Assembly (NCBI RefSeq): GCF_019084045.1
Contig: NZ_JAHRED010000004.1
Span: 186,001-250,000 of the forward strand
Length of the DNA stretch: 64,000 bases
From: Paeniglutamicibacter quisquiliarum
GTDB taxonomy: Bacteria > Actinomycetota > Actinomycetes > Actinomycetales > Micrococcaceae
Reading direction: 5' to 3'
The position numbers and the translations under genes are program-made. Below the pieces are notes generated by a model. The model was given only the letters and a program-made list of their open reading frames with translations. It was not told the DNA's origin and ran no database searches. Below, in pieces: positions 44,628 through 52,994 of this stretch. The first letter of the stretch is position 1, and each line of letters begins with the position of its first letter.

Positions 44628-45698
44628 CTACTTGGTGAGGGCCGGCGCCACCTGCTCGCTGAATGCGGGCATGACCTGCCCGATGAACAGTTCCAGCGAG
44701 CGCTTCTTCTCCTCGTGGCTGAGGGTGTTGTCGGCCCAGAAGCTGTACTCGGTGATTCCCAGCGCTTCGTAGCGGCGCAGGCGCTCAATGACCTCGGCGG
44801 GGGTGCCGATCATGGCGGTCCGGTGCAGGGAATCCACCGAGAACTCGGGGCGGGACTCGAACTTCTCGACCGGGCTGGGTTCCAGGAAACCATTTTCCGG
44901 GACGGTCTTGTTGCCAAACCAGGCATCGAAGGTCCGGTAGAACTTCTGGATTCCCTCGGCGGCCGGACGCCAGCCCTCGGCGTCGTCCGCGGAGTGCACG
45001 TGGGTGTGGCGCAGCACCATGATCTCCGGGCGGCGTTCGATTTCCGGGTGGTCGGCAATGGCGGTTTCATACTTTTCCACCAATGACTCGACTTCCTCGT
45101 CCCCCTTCATCAGCGGAGTGACCATGACGTTGCAGCCGGTGGCCACGGCGAAGTCGTGGGATTCGGGGCTGCGGGCGGCAACCCAGACCGGGAGCTCCTT
45201 CTGGACCGGCTTGGGGACGCTGGTCGAGGTCGGGAACTGCCACACCTTGCCGTCGTGGGCGTAGTCGCCGGCCCACAGGGCCTTCATGGCGGGGACGATC
45301 TCGCGCAGGTGGTCACCGCCGTCCGCGGCGGACATGCCGCCGGACATGCGGTCGAACTCGAACTGGTACGCCCCGCGCGCCACGCCCACTTCCGCGCGGC
45401 CGCCGCTGATGACATCGAGCAGCGCCATTTCCCCGGCCGCACGGATCGGGTTCCAGAACGGGGCGATGATGGTGCCCGAGCCGAGCCGGATCTTCGAGGT
45501 CCGTGCCGCCAGGTAGGCCAGCTGCGGCAGCGGGTTCGGCGAGACGGTGTAATCCATCGAGTGGTGCTCCCCGATCCAGATCGTGCCGAACCCACCCTCC
45601 TCGGCCATGAGGGCAAGCTCGACGAGATTCGCCCAGTGGTCCTCGTAGGAAATGGAATCGTCATAGCGCTCCATGTGAACAAACAGCGAAAAACGCAT
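44628..45698 (-). CDS. Luciferase-like (LLM class) flavin-dependent monooxygenase
   Basis: This 356-aa TIM-barrel protein uses reduced flavin and O2 to oxygenate its substrate. Family motifs: YEDHWANLVELALMAEEGGFGTIWIGEHHSMD, SKIRLGSGTIIAPFWNPIRAAGEMALLDVISGGRAEVGVARG and PVWVAARSPESHDFAVATG. It is the last gene of a six-gene minus-strand operon. The flavin reductase fusion encoded at 53814 is the likely partner. Similar two-component systems open N-heterocyclic rings in uracil (RutA), trigonelline and pyridine catabolism. The substrate here is inferred, not shown. Confidence 0.9.
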   Translation of the reverse strand: MRFSLFVHMERYDDSISYEDHWANLVELALMAEEGGFGTIWIGEHHSMDYTVSPNPLPQLAYLAARTSKIRLGSGTIIAPFWNPIRAAGEMALLDVISGGRAEVGVARGAYQFEFDRMSGGMSAADGGDHLREIVPAMKALWAGDYAHDGKVWQFPTSTSVPKPVQKELPVWVAARSPESHDFAVATGCNVMVTPLMKGDEEVESLVEKYETAIADHPEIERRPEIMVLRHTHVHSADDAEGWRPAAEGIQKFYRTFDAWFGNKTVPENGFLEPSPVEKFESRPEFSVDSLHRTAMIGTPAEVIERLRRYEALGITEYSFWADNTLSHEEKKRSLELFIGQVMPAFSEQVAPALTK

Positions 45699-45716
45699 CA
45701 GGCGTCCTTTCAGAAA

Positions 45717-45923
45717 TTAGTGGCTTGCAGCGGAGGCGTCGCGCTCGGCGATGGTCACGTTGTGGCGTGACCACTGTGCGCGTTCGACTTCCCTGACGAT
45801 TACGGTGACGTTCTCGGGCGCGGCATCGACGGTGGTCACCGCGGCCTGGTGCAGCGCGTCGATGAGGGCCCGCAGCTGTTCCGGGCTGCGGCCCCGGGCG
45901 ATGGAAACATCGATCAGTGGCAT
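45717..45923 (-). CDS. 4-oxalocrotonate tautomerase family protein
   Basis: This 68-aa protein begins MPLIDVSIARGRSPEQLRALID, with Pro at position 2 that becomes the catalytic N-terminal base after Met removal. It continues with the usual VTVIVREVERAQWS strand. Small tautomerases of this type interconvert enol and keto acids in ring-cleavage pathways. It lies 14 bases after the aldehyde dehydrogenase stop and 18 before the monooxygenase start, inside the same operon. Confidence 0.9.
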   Translation of the reverse strand: MPLIDVSIARGRSPEQLRALIDALHQAAVTTVDAAPENVTVIVREVERAQWSRHNVTIAERDASAASH

Positions 45924-45936
45924 GGGGGTCCCCGTC

Positions 45937-47421
45937 CTAGCCGCGCATGACGAAGGGGTCGGCGACCGGCCCCTCGTCGGTGTTGATCCAGATGCTCTTG
46001 AGCCGGGTGTACTCGTACATCGACTCGATGCCGTGTTCGATGCCCACGCCGGAGTTCTTGAAGCCCTGGCGCGGCGACATCGGAGACATCGCCCGGTAGG
46101 TGTTGACCCAGACGGTGCCGGCGTCAAGTTTTCGCGCGACGCGGTGCGCGGTGGCCAGGTTCTGCGTCCACACCCCGGCTGCCAGCCCGTACTCGGTGTC
46201 GTTGGCCAGGGCGAGCAGCTCGTCCTCGTGCTCGAAGGGCATGATGGCCGCCACGGGGCCGAAGATTTCCTCCCGGACAACGCGCATGTCGTTGTCCACG
46301 TCGGTCAGCACCGTGGGCTCGTAGAAGTAGCCGGGCAGCTCGAGGCCCTCGGGGCGGCCCCCGCCGGTGTGCACCGTCGCGCCCTCCGCGGCGCCGATCT
46401 TCACGTAGGAATCGACCTTCGCCAGCTGGTCGGCGAAGGCCAGCGGGCCCAGCTCGGTCGCATCCAGCAGCGGGTCGCCGATCTGGATCGAGCGGGCGCG
46501 GTCGGTGACGCGTTCCAGCAGTTCGTCGTACACGGACTTGTGCGCGAAGACGCGGCTGCCGGCGATGCAGGTCTGCCCGGCCGCGGCGTAGATGCCCGCG
46601 ACGACACCCATCGCGGCGTTGGCCACGTTCGCATCCCCGAAGACGATGTTCGGGCTCTTGCCGCCGAGCTCCAGGGTGCATCCGATGAACCTGGCCGCCG
46701 CCTGGGCGGCGATGTGCGACCCGGTGCCGGTGGAACCGGTGAAGGAGATCTTGGCGATCTGCGGGTGGCTCACCAGCGCGGCGCCTGCCTCGGCGCCCAG
46801 TCCGGTCACCACGTTGATGGCGCCGGCAGGGAAACCGGCCCGGTCCGCGAGCTCGGCAAGCAGCAGCACCGTGCGGGAGGTGTATTCGCTGGGCTTGATG
46901 ACCACGGTGTTGCCCGCGGCCAGGGCCGGTGCGATCTTCGATGTGGTCAGCGTCAGCGGCGAGTTCCACGGGGTGATCGCCCCGACCACGCCGAGCGCCT
47001 CGCGCTGGGTGTAGTTCAGGATGTCCGGGTTCGTGCTCGGGATCTGCGAGCCCTGGATCTTGTCGGCCAGCCCGGCGTAGTAGTAGAAGTACTCCGGCAG
47101 CATGCGCATCTGGCCGCGCATTTCGCGCAGCAGCTTGCCGTTGTCCAGGCTTTCGCACATCGCCAGCTGCTCGGCGTTCTCGCCGACCAGGTCGCCCAGG
47201 CGGCGCAGCAGGTGGCCGCGCGCGGTGGCACCGAGCCGCTTCCAGGCGGCGGATTCGAAGGTGCGGCGGGCGGAGTTGACGGCCCGGTCCACGTCCTCGG
47301 CGTTGCCGCGGGCGGCCTCATAGAGGACCTCCAGGGTCGCCGGGTTGTTGCTGGTGAAGTAGGTCCCCTCGGACGGGGCCACGTGCTCGCCGTCGATGAA
47401 GTGGTTGAGGCGTTCAGTCAC
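45937..47421 (-). CDS. Aldehyde dehydrogenase family protein
   Basis: This 494-aa NAD(P)-dependent enzyme oxidises an aldehyde to the acid. Motifs visible: ITPWNSPLTLTTSKIAPALAAGNTVVIKPSEY, FTGSTGTGSHIAAQAA (cofactor loop), LELGGKSPNIVF (general base Glu) and GQTCIAGSR (catalytic Cys). It overlaps the upstream hydrolase stop by 8 bases. In a ring-opening pathway it would oxidise the semialdehyde product, for example a succinate-semialdehyde-type intermediate. Confidence 0.93.
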   Translation of the reverse strand: MTERLNHFIDGEHVAPSEGTYFTSNNPATLEVLYEAARGNAEDVDRAVNSARRTFESAAWKRLGATARGHLLRRLGDLVGENAEQLAMCESLDNGKLLREMRGQMRMLPEYFYYYAGLADKIQGSQIPSTNPDILNYTQREALGVVGAITPWNSPLTLTTSKIAPALAAGNTVVIKPSEYTSRTVLLLAELADRAGFPAGAINVVTGLGAEAGAALVSHPQIAKISFTGSTGTGSHIAAQAAARFIGCTLELGGKSPNIVFGDANVANAAMGVVAGIYAAAGQTCIAGSRVFAHKSVYDELLERVTDRARSIQIGDPLLDATELGPLAFADQLAKVDSYVKIGAAEGATVHTGGGRPEGLELPGYFYEPTVLTDVDNDMRVVREEIFGPVAAIMPFEHEDELLALANDTEYGLAAGVWTQNLATAHRVARKLDAGTVWVNTYRAMSPMSPRQGFKNSGVGIEHGIESMYEYTRLKSIWINTDEGPVADPFVMRG

Positions 47422-48166
47422 GGTTCATCCCTTTCGGGTTGTCGATCAATGTGGTCAGTGCGTCGGCCAGGGCCGGTGCGTTCTCGATGGGCAGCATGTG
47501 CCGGGCGTGCGGTACGACGACAACCCGGCAGTCGGGCATCGCCCGTCCCAGCCGGTGCGACATCTGCGGGGTGGAGCCCGGGTCGTTTTCGCCGGTGATG
47601 GCCAGCGCGGGTGCGGTGATGGCGCCGAGCTCGGGTCCGATCTCCCGGTCCCCGTGCGCGAACACCCGGTAGGAGTGCAGGTAGGACTGGATGTCGTTGC
47701 CGGCCAGGACCTGCCGGACTGCCGCGATGCTCTCGACAGGCACGGTCGTCGTGGCGTGGGGGAACCAGCGCTCGATGGCCAGGTCCACCCCGGCGGCGAA
47801 CTCCGTTCCCGCGGTGTCCAAGCGGCGGGCAACCGCCTCGGATTCCTCCGCGGTGCGCTGGCACACCGAGTTGACGGAGGTCAGCGTGAGGACCTTGGCC
47901 GGGGCGAAGCGTGCGGCATACTGGGCGATGAGTGCCCCCAGCGAGAACCCGACGAGGTGCACGGGCCCTTCGGGCAGCCGTGAGATCACGTCCCGGGCCA
48001 GGCTCGCCAATGTCTGCGATTCCCGCAGGGGCGGCTGCGCGCCGTGGCCCGGCAGGTCCAGCGCGAGCGTCGGGCGGTCGCAGATTCCCTGGAATGTTTC
48101 CCACATGCTCCGGTCCAGGCCGACGCCGTGCAGGAGCACGATTCGTGGTTCGAGGGCACCCATCAC
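47414..48166 (-). CDS. Alpha/beta hydrolase
   Basis: This 250-aa alpha/beta-fold hydrolase has the HGVGLD oxyanion region, a GFSLGA nucleophile elbow (Ser), an acidic residue in GENDPGSTP and a C-terminal His in PHARHMLPIE. The start is either GTG 48166 or ATG 48163; AGGAG fits the GTG better. It sits between the AA_synth pair and the aldehyde dehydrogenase. A role in hydrolysing a ring-opened amide or lactone, analogous to RutD or MhpC-type enzymes, is likely but not specific. Confidence 0.88.
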   Translation of the reverse strand: MMGALEPRIVLLHGVGLDRSMWETFQGICDRPTLALDLPGHGAQPPLRESQTLASLARDVISRLPEGPVHLVGFSLGALIAQYAARFAPAKVLTLTSVNSVCQRTAEESEAVARRLDTAGTEFAAGVDLAIERWFPHATTTVPVESIAAVRQVLAGNDIQSYLHSYRVFAHGDREIGPELGAITAPALAITGENDPGSTPQMSHRLGRAMPDCRVVVVPHARHMLPIENAPALADALTTLIDNPKGMNRD

Positions 48167-48178
48167 TACCAGTCGCTC

Positions 48179-48730
48179 CTAGAGCTCGGTCGAGAGCGCG
48201 GCCAGGCGCTGCTGCGGACGTCCACCGGTGGCCGCGGCCAGGGCGATGATGATTTCTCCCGGGTGCGGGGCATCGGGAATGCTGACCTCGATGCTCTGGT
48301 GGTGCGAGCGAATGGTCGCATCGGTGAAGTGCTTTAACGGGATGTCGAAGTGCACCCCGGCCGGGCCGCGCTTTTCCACCGCAGGCAGCAGGGTGGTTGC
48401 CTGCGCGGCATCGCGGAAGTGGTTGCCGAACTTCAGGGTGTGGATCAGCGCCGAACCGTGCTCGATTTCCCCTTCAAGTCCCACGATGGCCGCCTTGCCG
48501 TAGGCCTCCAGCGGCGCGCCCAGCGCCTCGATGACCTTCGGCGCCAAGAGCGCGCCGAGGTCGGAGGCGACGGCGTCGATGCCGGCGTTCAGGTCCTCGA
48601 CGAAGCCCTGGCCGGCCCACGGGTTCTCAAAGATCGCCGCCACGACGGCAACACGTGCGACGGGGTCGACGTCGCGGCCTCCCTCACGGGCGGTTTCCTC
48701 AACGATGGTCACAAGCTTGCGGTATTTCAC
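48179..48730 (-). CDS. AA_synth (DUF1185) family protein, copy 1
   Basis: This 183-aa protein belongs to the 'amino acid synthesis' family (PF06684), judged from memory of family members. Characteristic parts are RKLVTIVEETAREGGR, AAIFENPWAGQGFVEDL, GKAAIVGLEGEIEHGSALIHTLKFGNHFRDA and SHHQSIEVSIPDAPHPGEIIIALAA. The family has solved structures but no well-established reaction. It overlaps the stop of its upstream paralogue by 4 bases. The pairing suggests a heteromer or two consecutive steps. Confidence 0.82.
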   Translation of the reverse strand: MKYRKLVTIVEETAREGGRDVDPVARVAVVAAIFENPWAGQGFVEDLNAGIDAVASDLGALLAPKVIEALGAPLEAYGKAAIVGLEGEIEHGSALIHTLKFGNHFRDAAQATTLLPAVEKRGPAGVHFDIPLKHFTDATIRSHHQSIEVSIPDAPHPGEIIIALAAATGGRPQQRLAALSTEL

Positions 48731-49395
48731 AGTGTAATTTCCTTCAGGATCTCGGAGGTGACGGGAATATCGGTGTTGCGGTCCCCGATCCGCGCGAACG
48801 GGCGGGGGCCGGTGGAAGCTGCGGCGACGACGGCGATTTCCGCTGCGCTCGGGGCATCCGACAAGAATATTTCAATGGTCTGGTAGTGGCTGCGGGTTGC
48901 AGGTGCGGTCTTGTGCCACATCGGGATCCGCAGCCGTTCGCCCGGCTGGCCGAATCCGTCGGCGAAGCACAGGATGGAAGTGCCTTCCAGCGCCTCGCGC
49001 ATCAGGTTGCCGAAGTACGGGGTGTGGATCAACGCCCCGGCGTGTTCGATTTCCCCGCCGGCCCCAACGAGGGCGGCCTTGCCGAAGGCCTCAACCTTCT
49101 CGGCGCCTCCCAGCGCGTCCAGCAGGCGGTCGGTCAACAGCTTCGACAGCAGCGGGGCGATGCGCTCGGCTTCCGGGGCGAGCTCGAAATCGGTGCCGGT
49201 GCCCTTCCACGGGTTGGCGATCACCGCGGTCGAGGTGGCCCGCAGGATCGAACCTCCCTCGGCGTGCGGGATCTCTTCGCTGAATGTGGAGATCTTGCGA
49301 AGTCCAATGGCAGCGGCAATGTCGTCATAGTGGCTCAGGGTCGAACGCGTGCTGAGATCCACAACTCTCGTCGCCGCTAGTGGGGTTGTTGTCAT
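48727..49395 (-). CDS. AA_synth (DUF1185) family protein, copy 2
   Basis: This 222-aa paralogue of the next gene contains TSTAVIANPWKGTGTDFELAP, GKAALVGAGGEIEHAGALIHTPYFGNLMREA and SHYQTIEIFLSDAPSAAEIAVVAA, the same order of motifs. It is the first well-supported gene of the minus-strand catabolic operon, starting at ATG 49395. A predicted promoter with an operator lies about 220 bases upstream, leaving a long leader. The role of the pair is unknown; genomic association with a flavin monooxygenase suggests processing of a ring-opened nitrogenous intermediate. Confidence 0.82.
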   Translation of the reverse strand: MTTTPLAATRVVDLSTRSTLSHYDDIAAAIGLRKISTFSEEIPHAEGGSILRATSTAVIANPWKGTGTDFELAPEAERIAPLLSKLLTDRLLDALGGAEKVEAFGKAALVGAGGEIEHAGALIHTPYFGNLMREALEGTSILCFADGFGQPGERLRIPMWHKTAPATRSHYQTIEIFLSDAPSAAEIAVVAAASTGPRPFARIGDRNTDIPVTSEILKEITL

Positions 49396-49581
49396 GATCT
49401 GGAGCTTTCTGGTCTATAACGTCGTTGGTTCGCTCTTGGCTTGGTTGGAAAAGGCGTGATCGGCCGCGGCCCGCCACCCCATTCCGAGCCCTGACTGGCG
49501 TGGAGTGTCTCCGCAGCATGGCGGCATCCGATGCGGCGCCGATCCGTGCGCGCCATTGATTCCAATATCGGCACCGGGGCC

Positions 49582-49652
49582 TCAGGAGCAATGACGCCCA
49601 AATCCAATGCGTTGCATACAAGAACTGTAGTCTTTTCGATGCCGGTGTGCAA
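49582..49652 (-). promoter_or_regulatory. Promoter and GntR-type operator of the monooxygenase operon
   Basis: On the minus strand TTGCAC (49652-49647), 17 bp and TACAGT (49629-49624) form a sigma-70-type promoter. Six bases later comes ATGCAA inside CTTGTATGCAA (49622-49612), the same operator-like palindrome as at the GntR gene. The ATG at 49617 would open a leaderless 11-codon ORF ending at 49582, a possible leader peptide. The actual transcription start is predicted, not measured. Confidence 0.6.
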
Positions 49653-49699
49653 GAAGTCACTGCGGATATGCTGATATTCAGCGAAATGTACGTTAACTG

Positions 49700-49741
49700 T
49701 TGCGCACTTCACATCAAGTGCTAATATATGATGCATGCAAC
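49700..49741 (+). promoter_or_regulatory. Promoter and operator facing the permease genes
   Basis: TTGCGC (49700-49705), 16 bp and TAATAT (49722-49727) are followed by ATGATGCATGCAAC, which contains the TGCATGCAA operator-like core. It faces the permease and cysteine-hydrolase genes. The spacing is weaker than at the other promoters of this cluster. Confidence 0.45.
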
Positions 49742-50314
49742 AAATACAGGACTTTCTTCCGGCCTCGGGGTTCCCGGGCACCGGTCGATACGGATCCAGC
49801 GGAGCGGGCGGCTTGCCTGCCGCGGCCTCCGCCGGCCGTTACCGCGGCTCGCGGGGTATTGCTGGCCGGAAATCCTGTTTCGACGAAGGCCGGCCGTGGA
49901 TGATCTCCAGAACCGGTCCCGGGAATTCGGTGGGCCCGCTATGCGGTACCAGCACGAATCCACGTCCGCAGTTCCCGCACCACCCATTCGGTGCCGGGGC
50001 CGCGACGCAAGCTACAGGTCACCCGCCACACCCAGATCCAAGGCTCCGGAAGGCAGTCCCTCCCGCGGCCCGCAGGCAATGCATGGACCCCTGCCACCCG
50101 GAACGCACCAGGACGGGGAACAACCAGCGGTCGCTGGCTTCGCACCGGGATCACTGATCAACCGACGCCGAGCAATCAACATGGCGCCGACCGAACCGGG
50201 GATGCCACTGGCGCCATCCCGCCGATCAAGGGCACTTGCCGGTGCGACCCAACCCGCGAGGGTCGCACCGGCGAGTGACAATTTCGCATTCACTCTCAGA
50301 CAAAGGACAAAACG
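49742..50314 (+). other. Long leader of the permease gene with a strong hairpin
   Basis: These 573 bp have no ORF with protein-like composition. A perfect 13-bp inverted repeat (GCCGGTGCGACCC at 50238-50250, complement at 50260-50272, 9-base loop) lies 42 bases before the permease ATG. If the promoter at 49700 drives this operon, the leader is about 580 nt and the hairpin could act as an attenuator. I recognise no known riboswitch. Confidence 0.45.
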
Positions 50315-51748
50315 ATGTCACAGTACGATGACTCGCAACCTGCGTACGGCACGTCGCTTACCAAGGCAGAGCCATTCGCAACCGAGGAAATCCCCGACGG
50401 CGAACGCCACGGCCATTCCCGCAACCAATTCACCCTGTGGTTCGCCGCCAACATGGTGCTTGCCGTCATGGTCTCCGGGTTCTTCTCCTCGATGTTCGGC
50501 CTTTCGGTGTGGCAGGGCCTGAGCGCCGTGGCAGTCGGAACCCTTTTGGGCGTTATCGTCATGGGCGTCCTGGCCGGGATCGGAACGAAGCTTGGGGTTC
50601 CGCAGCAGGTCCAGGGCCGGGGGCCCATGGGTTTCTACGCCAACTTCGCGCCCATCACGTTGCTGACCATCGTTTCGGCCATCGGCTGGACCGCCGTCAA
50701 CACCGTTTTTGCCGTGATCGCCCTGCGGATGCTCGTCGACGTCCCCTTCTGGCTCGCGGCAACACTCATTTTCGCGGTGCAGTCGGTCTTCGCCATCTGG
50801 GGCCACAACCTGGTCCACCTCGTCAACAAGATCGCCACGGTCGTACTGGCCATCCTGTTCGCCGTCATCACGGTCCTGTCGATGCGCGAGGCCGACTTCA
50901 GCGCCGCGGTCAACGTCGAGGCTCCGCTGTACATGGGAAGCTTCGCCGGATGGGCAACCTTCGCCGGCTTCTTCTTCGCCTACGTGATGACCTGGACCCC
51001 GTTTGCCTCCGACTTTTCGCGCTACCTTCCGCGAAAGACCTCACACATCAAGGTGATGGCCTACACCGCGGGCGGAAGTTTCGTCGCCATGACGTGGCTG
51101 GGCAGCATCGGCGTGCTCGTGTCGAGTTTCGCCGGCGAGCTCGATGCGATCGCGGCACTGGCGGAGTTGACCGGTTCCTGGGCGCCGGTGGCCATGCTCA
51201 CCGTGGTGCTCTCCACGCTGCCGGTCAGTGCCATGAACCTCTACGGGGGATCCCTGTCGCTGCTCACCATCCGCGTCCCGGTCAACCGCGTCATCGGAGT
51301 GATCCTGATTGCCGCAGTCAGCCTCGGGATCACCTTGCTGATGCAGACCAATCCCTACGGCAACTTCTACGACTTCCTCTCGGTCCTGGCCTATCTGGTC
51401 GTTCCGTTCAGCACCATCCTGCTGCTGGACTACTACCTGCGCATGCGCCATGACCTCGCGTCGGCCGTCAAGGAACTGTTCGACTCCCGTCGTTCGATCG
51501 AGTGGGGCTTCGTGGCATGGATCGTCGGCTGCGTGGTCTCCTCCCTCTTCTGGAACACCAGCTTATGGACCGGGCCCCTGGCCAATACATTCGTGGCCTG
51601 GGGAGACCTCGGGTTCGTCACCGGAGCCATCGCTTCGACGGCTGCATTCCTGTTGCTGTACCGTCTTCCCGTACTGCCCTTTATGCGCACCGCCGGCCGA
51701 GGCCAGACGGCGAGCGTTCCACGTTCCGAGACTGCGGAGGCCAAGTAA
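50315..51748 (+). CDS. NCS1 family cytosine/purine/hydantoin-type permease
   Basis: This 477-aa membrane transporter has about 12 TM helices. The N-terminal region (FTLWFAANMVLAVMVSGFF) and TWTPFASDFSRYLP match the CodB-like branch of nucleobase:cation symporter-1. RBS-like GGACAAAACG precedes ATG 50315. It is followed 1 base later by a cysteine-hydrolase gene. Ligands of this family are N-heterocycles such as cytosine, allantoin, hydantoin or pyridoxine, supporting a nitrogen-heterocycle catabolic island. Confidence 0.9.
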   Translation: MSQYDDSQPAYGTSLTKAEPFATEEIPDGERHGHSRNQFTLWFAANMVLAVMVSGFFSSMFGLSVWQGLSAVAVGTLLGVIVMGVLAGIGTKLGVPQQVQGRGPMGFYANFAPITLLTIVSAIGWTAVNTVFAVIALRMLVDVPFWLAATLIFAVQSVFAIWGHNLVHLVNKIATVVLAILFAVITVLSMREADFSAAVNVEAPLYMGSFAGWATFAGFFFAYVMTWTPFASDFSRYLPRKTSHIKVMAYTAGGSFVAMTWLGSIGVLVSSFAGELDAIAALAELTGSWAPVAMLTVVLSTLPVSAMNLYGGSLSLLTIRVPVNRVIGVILIAAVSLGITLLMQTNPYGNFYDFLSVLAYLVVPFSTILLLDYYLRMRHDLASAVKELFDSRRSIEWGFVAWIVGCVVSSLFWNTSLWTGPLANTFVAWGDLGFVTGAIASTAAFLLLYRLPVLPFMRTAGRGQTASVPRSETAEAK

Positions 51749-51749
51749 C

Positions 51750-52346
51750 ATGACCGGCAATGCACCGGGGAGCATCACCCATGCGAACACGGCACTCGTG
51801 GTCATCGACATGCAGGTGATCTTCCAGGACCCCCACAGCCAGTGGCACGTATCGACGTACGAGCAGGTGGCGCCAAGGGTTGGCGAGCTGGTTGCCCAAT
51901 TCCCCTCGAACGTCATCTGGACGAAGTTCGTCCGCGACCCCGGGGAACAAGGCAGCTGGGGTGCCTACTACGACAGGTGGGGCACCTGCCGGCTGGCGCC
52001 AGACGCGGCGGACTGGGACCTGACCATGCAGGTGCGGGAAGACGATCAGGTCTTGACCCTGCCAACGTTTTCGAAGTGGGGTCCGGAGCTTGCCTCGATG
52101 ACCTCAGGCCAGGAACACCTGATCGTGTGTGGCGTCGCCACGGATTGCTGCGTACTGTCAACGGTGCTGGCTGCCGTCGACGCAGGCAAGCGCGTCACCT
52201 TGGTGGCCGACGCTTGCGGCGGGGCGACACCCGAGGCCCATGACCAGGCCATCGGCCTCATGAACCTCCTGTCCCCCATGGTCCAAGTCGTGGACACCGC
52301 GGAACTGTTGGATGGCGCAGCCTTGAAGGCGGAAGCAAGCTGCTAG
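51750..52346 (+). CDS. Isochorismatase-family cysteine hydrolase
   Basis: This 198-aa protein has the Asp-Lys-Cys triad of the family: ALVVIDMQVIFQDP (Asp), NVIWTKFVRD (Lys) and VCGVATDCCVLSTVLAA (Cys). It resembles amide and ureide hydrolases such as RutB and N-carbamoylsarcosine amidase. It begins 2 bases after the permease stop, with GGAGG upstream, and a strong terminator follows. It probably cleaves an amide or carbamate of the compound imported by the permease. Confidence 0.9.
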   Translation: MTGNAPGSITHANTALVVIDMQVIFQDPHSQWHVSTYEQVAPRVGELVAQFPSNVIWTKFVRDPGEQGSWGAYYDRWGTCRLAPDAADWDLTMQVREDDQVLTLPTFSKWGPELASMTSGQEHLIVCGVATDCCVLSTVLAAVDAGKRVTLVADACGGATPEAHDQAIGLMNLLSPMVQVVDTAELLDGAALKAEASC

Positions 52347-52386
52347 GCCTGCCTTCGGGATCCTGAGCCGGAGCTGGAACGGACAG

Positions 52387-52437
52387 AAACGGCCGTGCCG
52401 GGATGACCAATATTGGTTCATCCCGGCACGGCCGTTT
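52387..52437 (+). terminator. Terminator after the permease-hydrolase pair
   Basis: A perfect 20-bp stem (AAACGGCCGTGCCGGGATGA, 52387-52406, with its complement 52418-52437) has an 11-base loop and ends in TTT. Confidence 0.88.
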
Positions 52438-52634
52438 CCATGCCGCCGGCATGGGATTAGGTGGGGCAGCGTTGGACGGCGAGTGCCTGACCCTTCAACT
52501 CAAGCCCAGGCGCTAGGGAGTGTCTCCTTATCGCCGTGCCAGACCATCCGGCTTTATGTCTTCTGCGGCGGCGGCACGACGTGCGACGATTACCTTGCCG
52601 GCCTCCACCGGCCTCGCTCCGATCGGAGAAGATC

Positions 52635-52796
52635 ATGATCAAGGCGCTGCTGTGCAAGCTGAACATTCGGCACGATTGGCATATTGAACACACCGACGAT
52701 GGCGCCTTATATAGGCGCTGCAAGCGTTGCGGCAAAGACGACGACCGCGGACGCGGCGGTCCCGCCGACTGGGCTGCTCCGGCTGGGATGGGCTAG
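52635..52796 (+). CDS. Small Cys/His protein carried in the mini-IS
   Basis: 53 aa from ATG 52635, with CGGAGAAG upstream. It reads MIKALLCKLNIRHDW, then RRCKRCGKDDDRGRGG, with a CxxC pair and an earlier Cys/His region, so a minimal zinc-binding knuckle is possible. Similar very small actinobacterial proteins exist in my recollection, without known function. Its position within insertion-sequence ends makes it a passenger gene. Confidence 0.6.
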   Translation: MIKALLCKLNIRHDWHIEHTDDGALYRRCKRCGKDDDRGRGGPADWAAPAGMG

Positions 52797-52851
52797 GCGT
52801 CAATTTGTAGTGAAACGCTTCCCGAGCCCAGGGACCAGATCGCCAACCGCT

Positions 52852-52983
52852 AATGCCGTGGTCGAGCAGTCCTTCAACGCCCTCAAGCAGTGGCGCAGCA
52901 TCGCCACCCGTTACGACAAGCTCGCCGTCACCTACCGGTCAGGGATCACCCTCTACTCGATCCTGATCTGGCTACGCCAATAG
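52852..52983 (+). pseudogene. C-terminal fragment of an IS5-family transposase
   Basis: The reading frame gives NAVVEQSFNALKQWR followed by IATRYDKLAVTYR, the usual C-terminal end of IS5-type DDE transposases, with the family Glu present (VEQSF). The rest of the enzyme is missing, so it cannot move by itself. Confidence 0.85.
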
Positions 52984-52994
52984 GGAGACACGCC

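Noticed and set aside
49735-50157. 140-codon ORF beginning at the ATG next to the plus-strand operator
   Set aside because: Its composition is Pro/Arg/Gly/Ser random-like with no domain, so it looks like untranslated leader.
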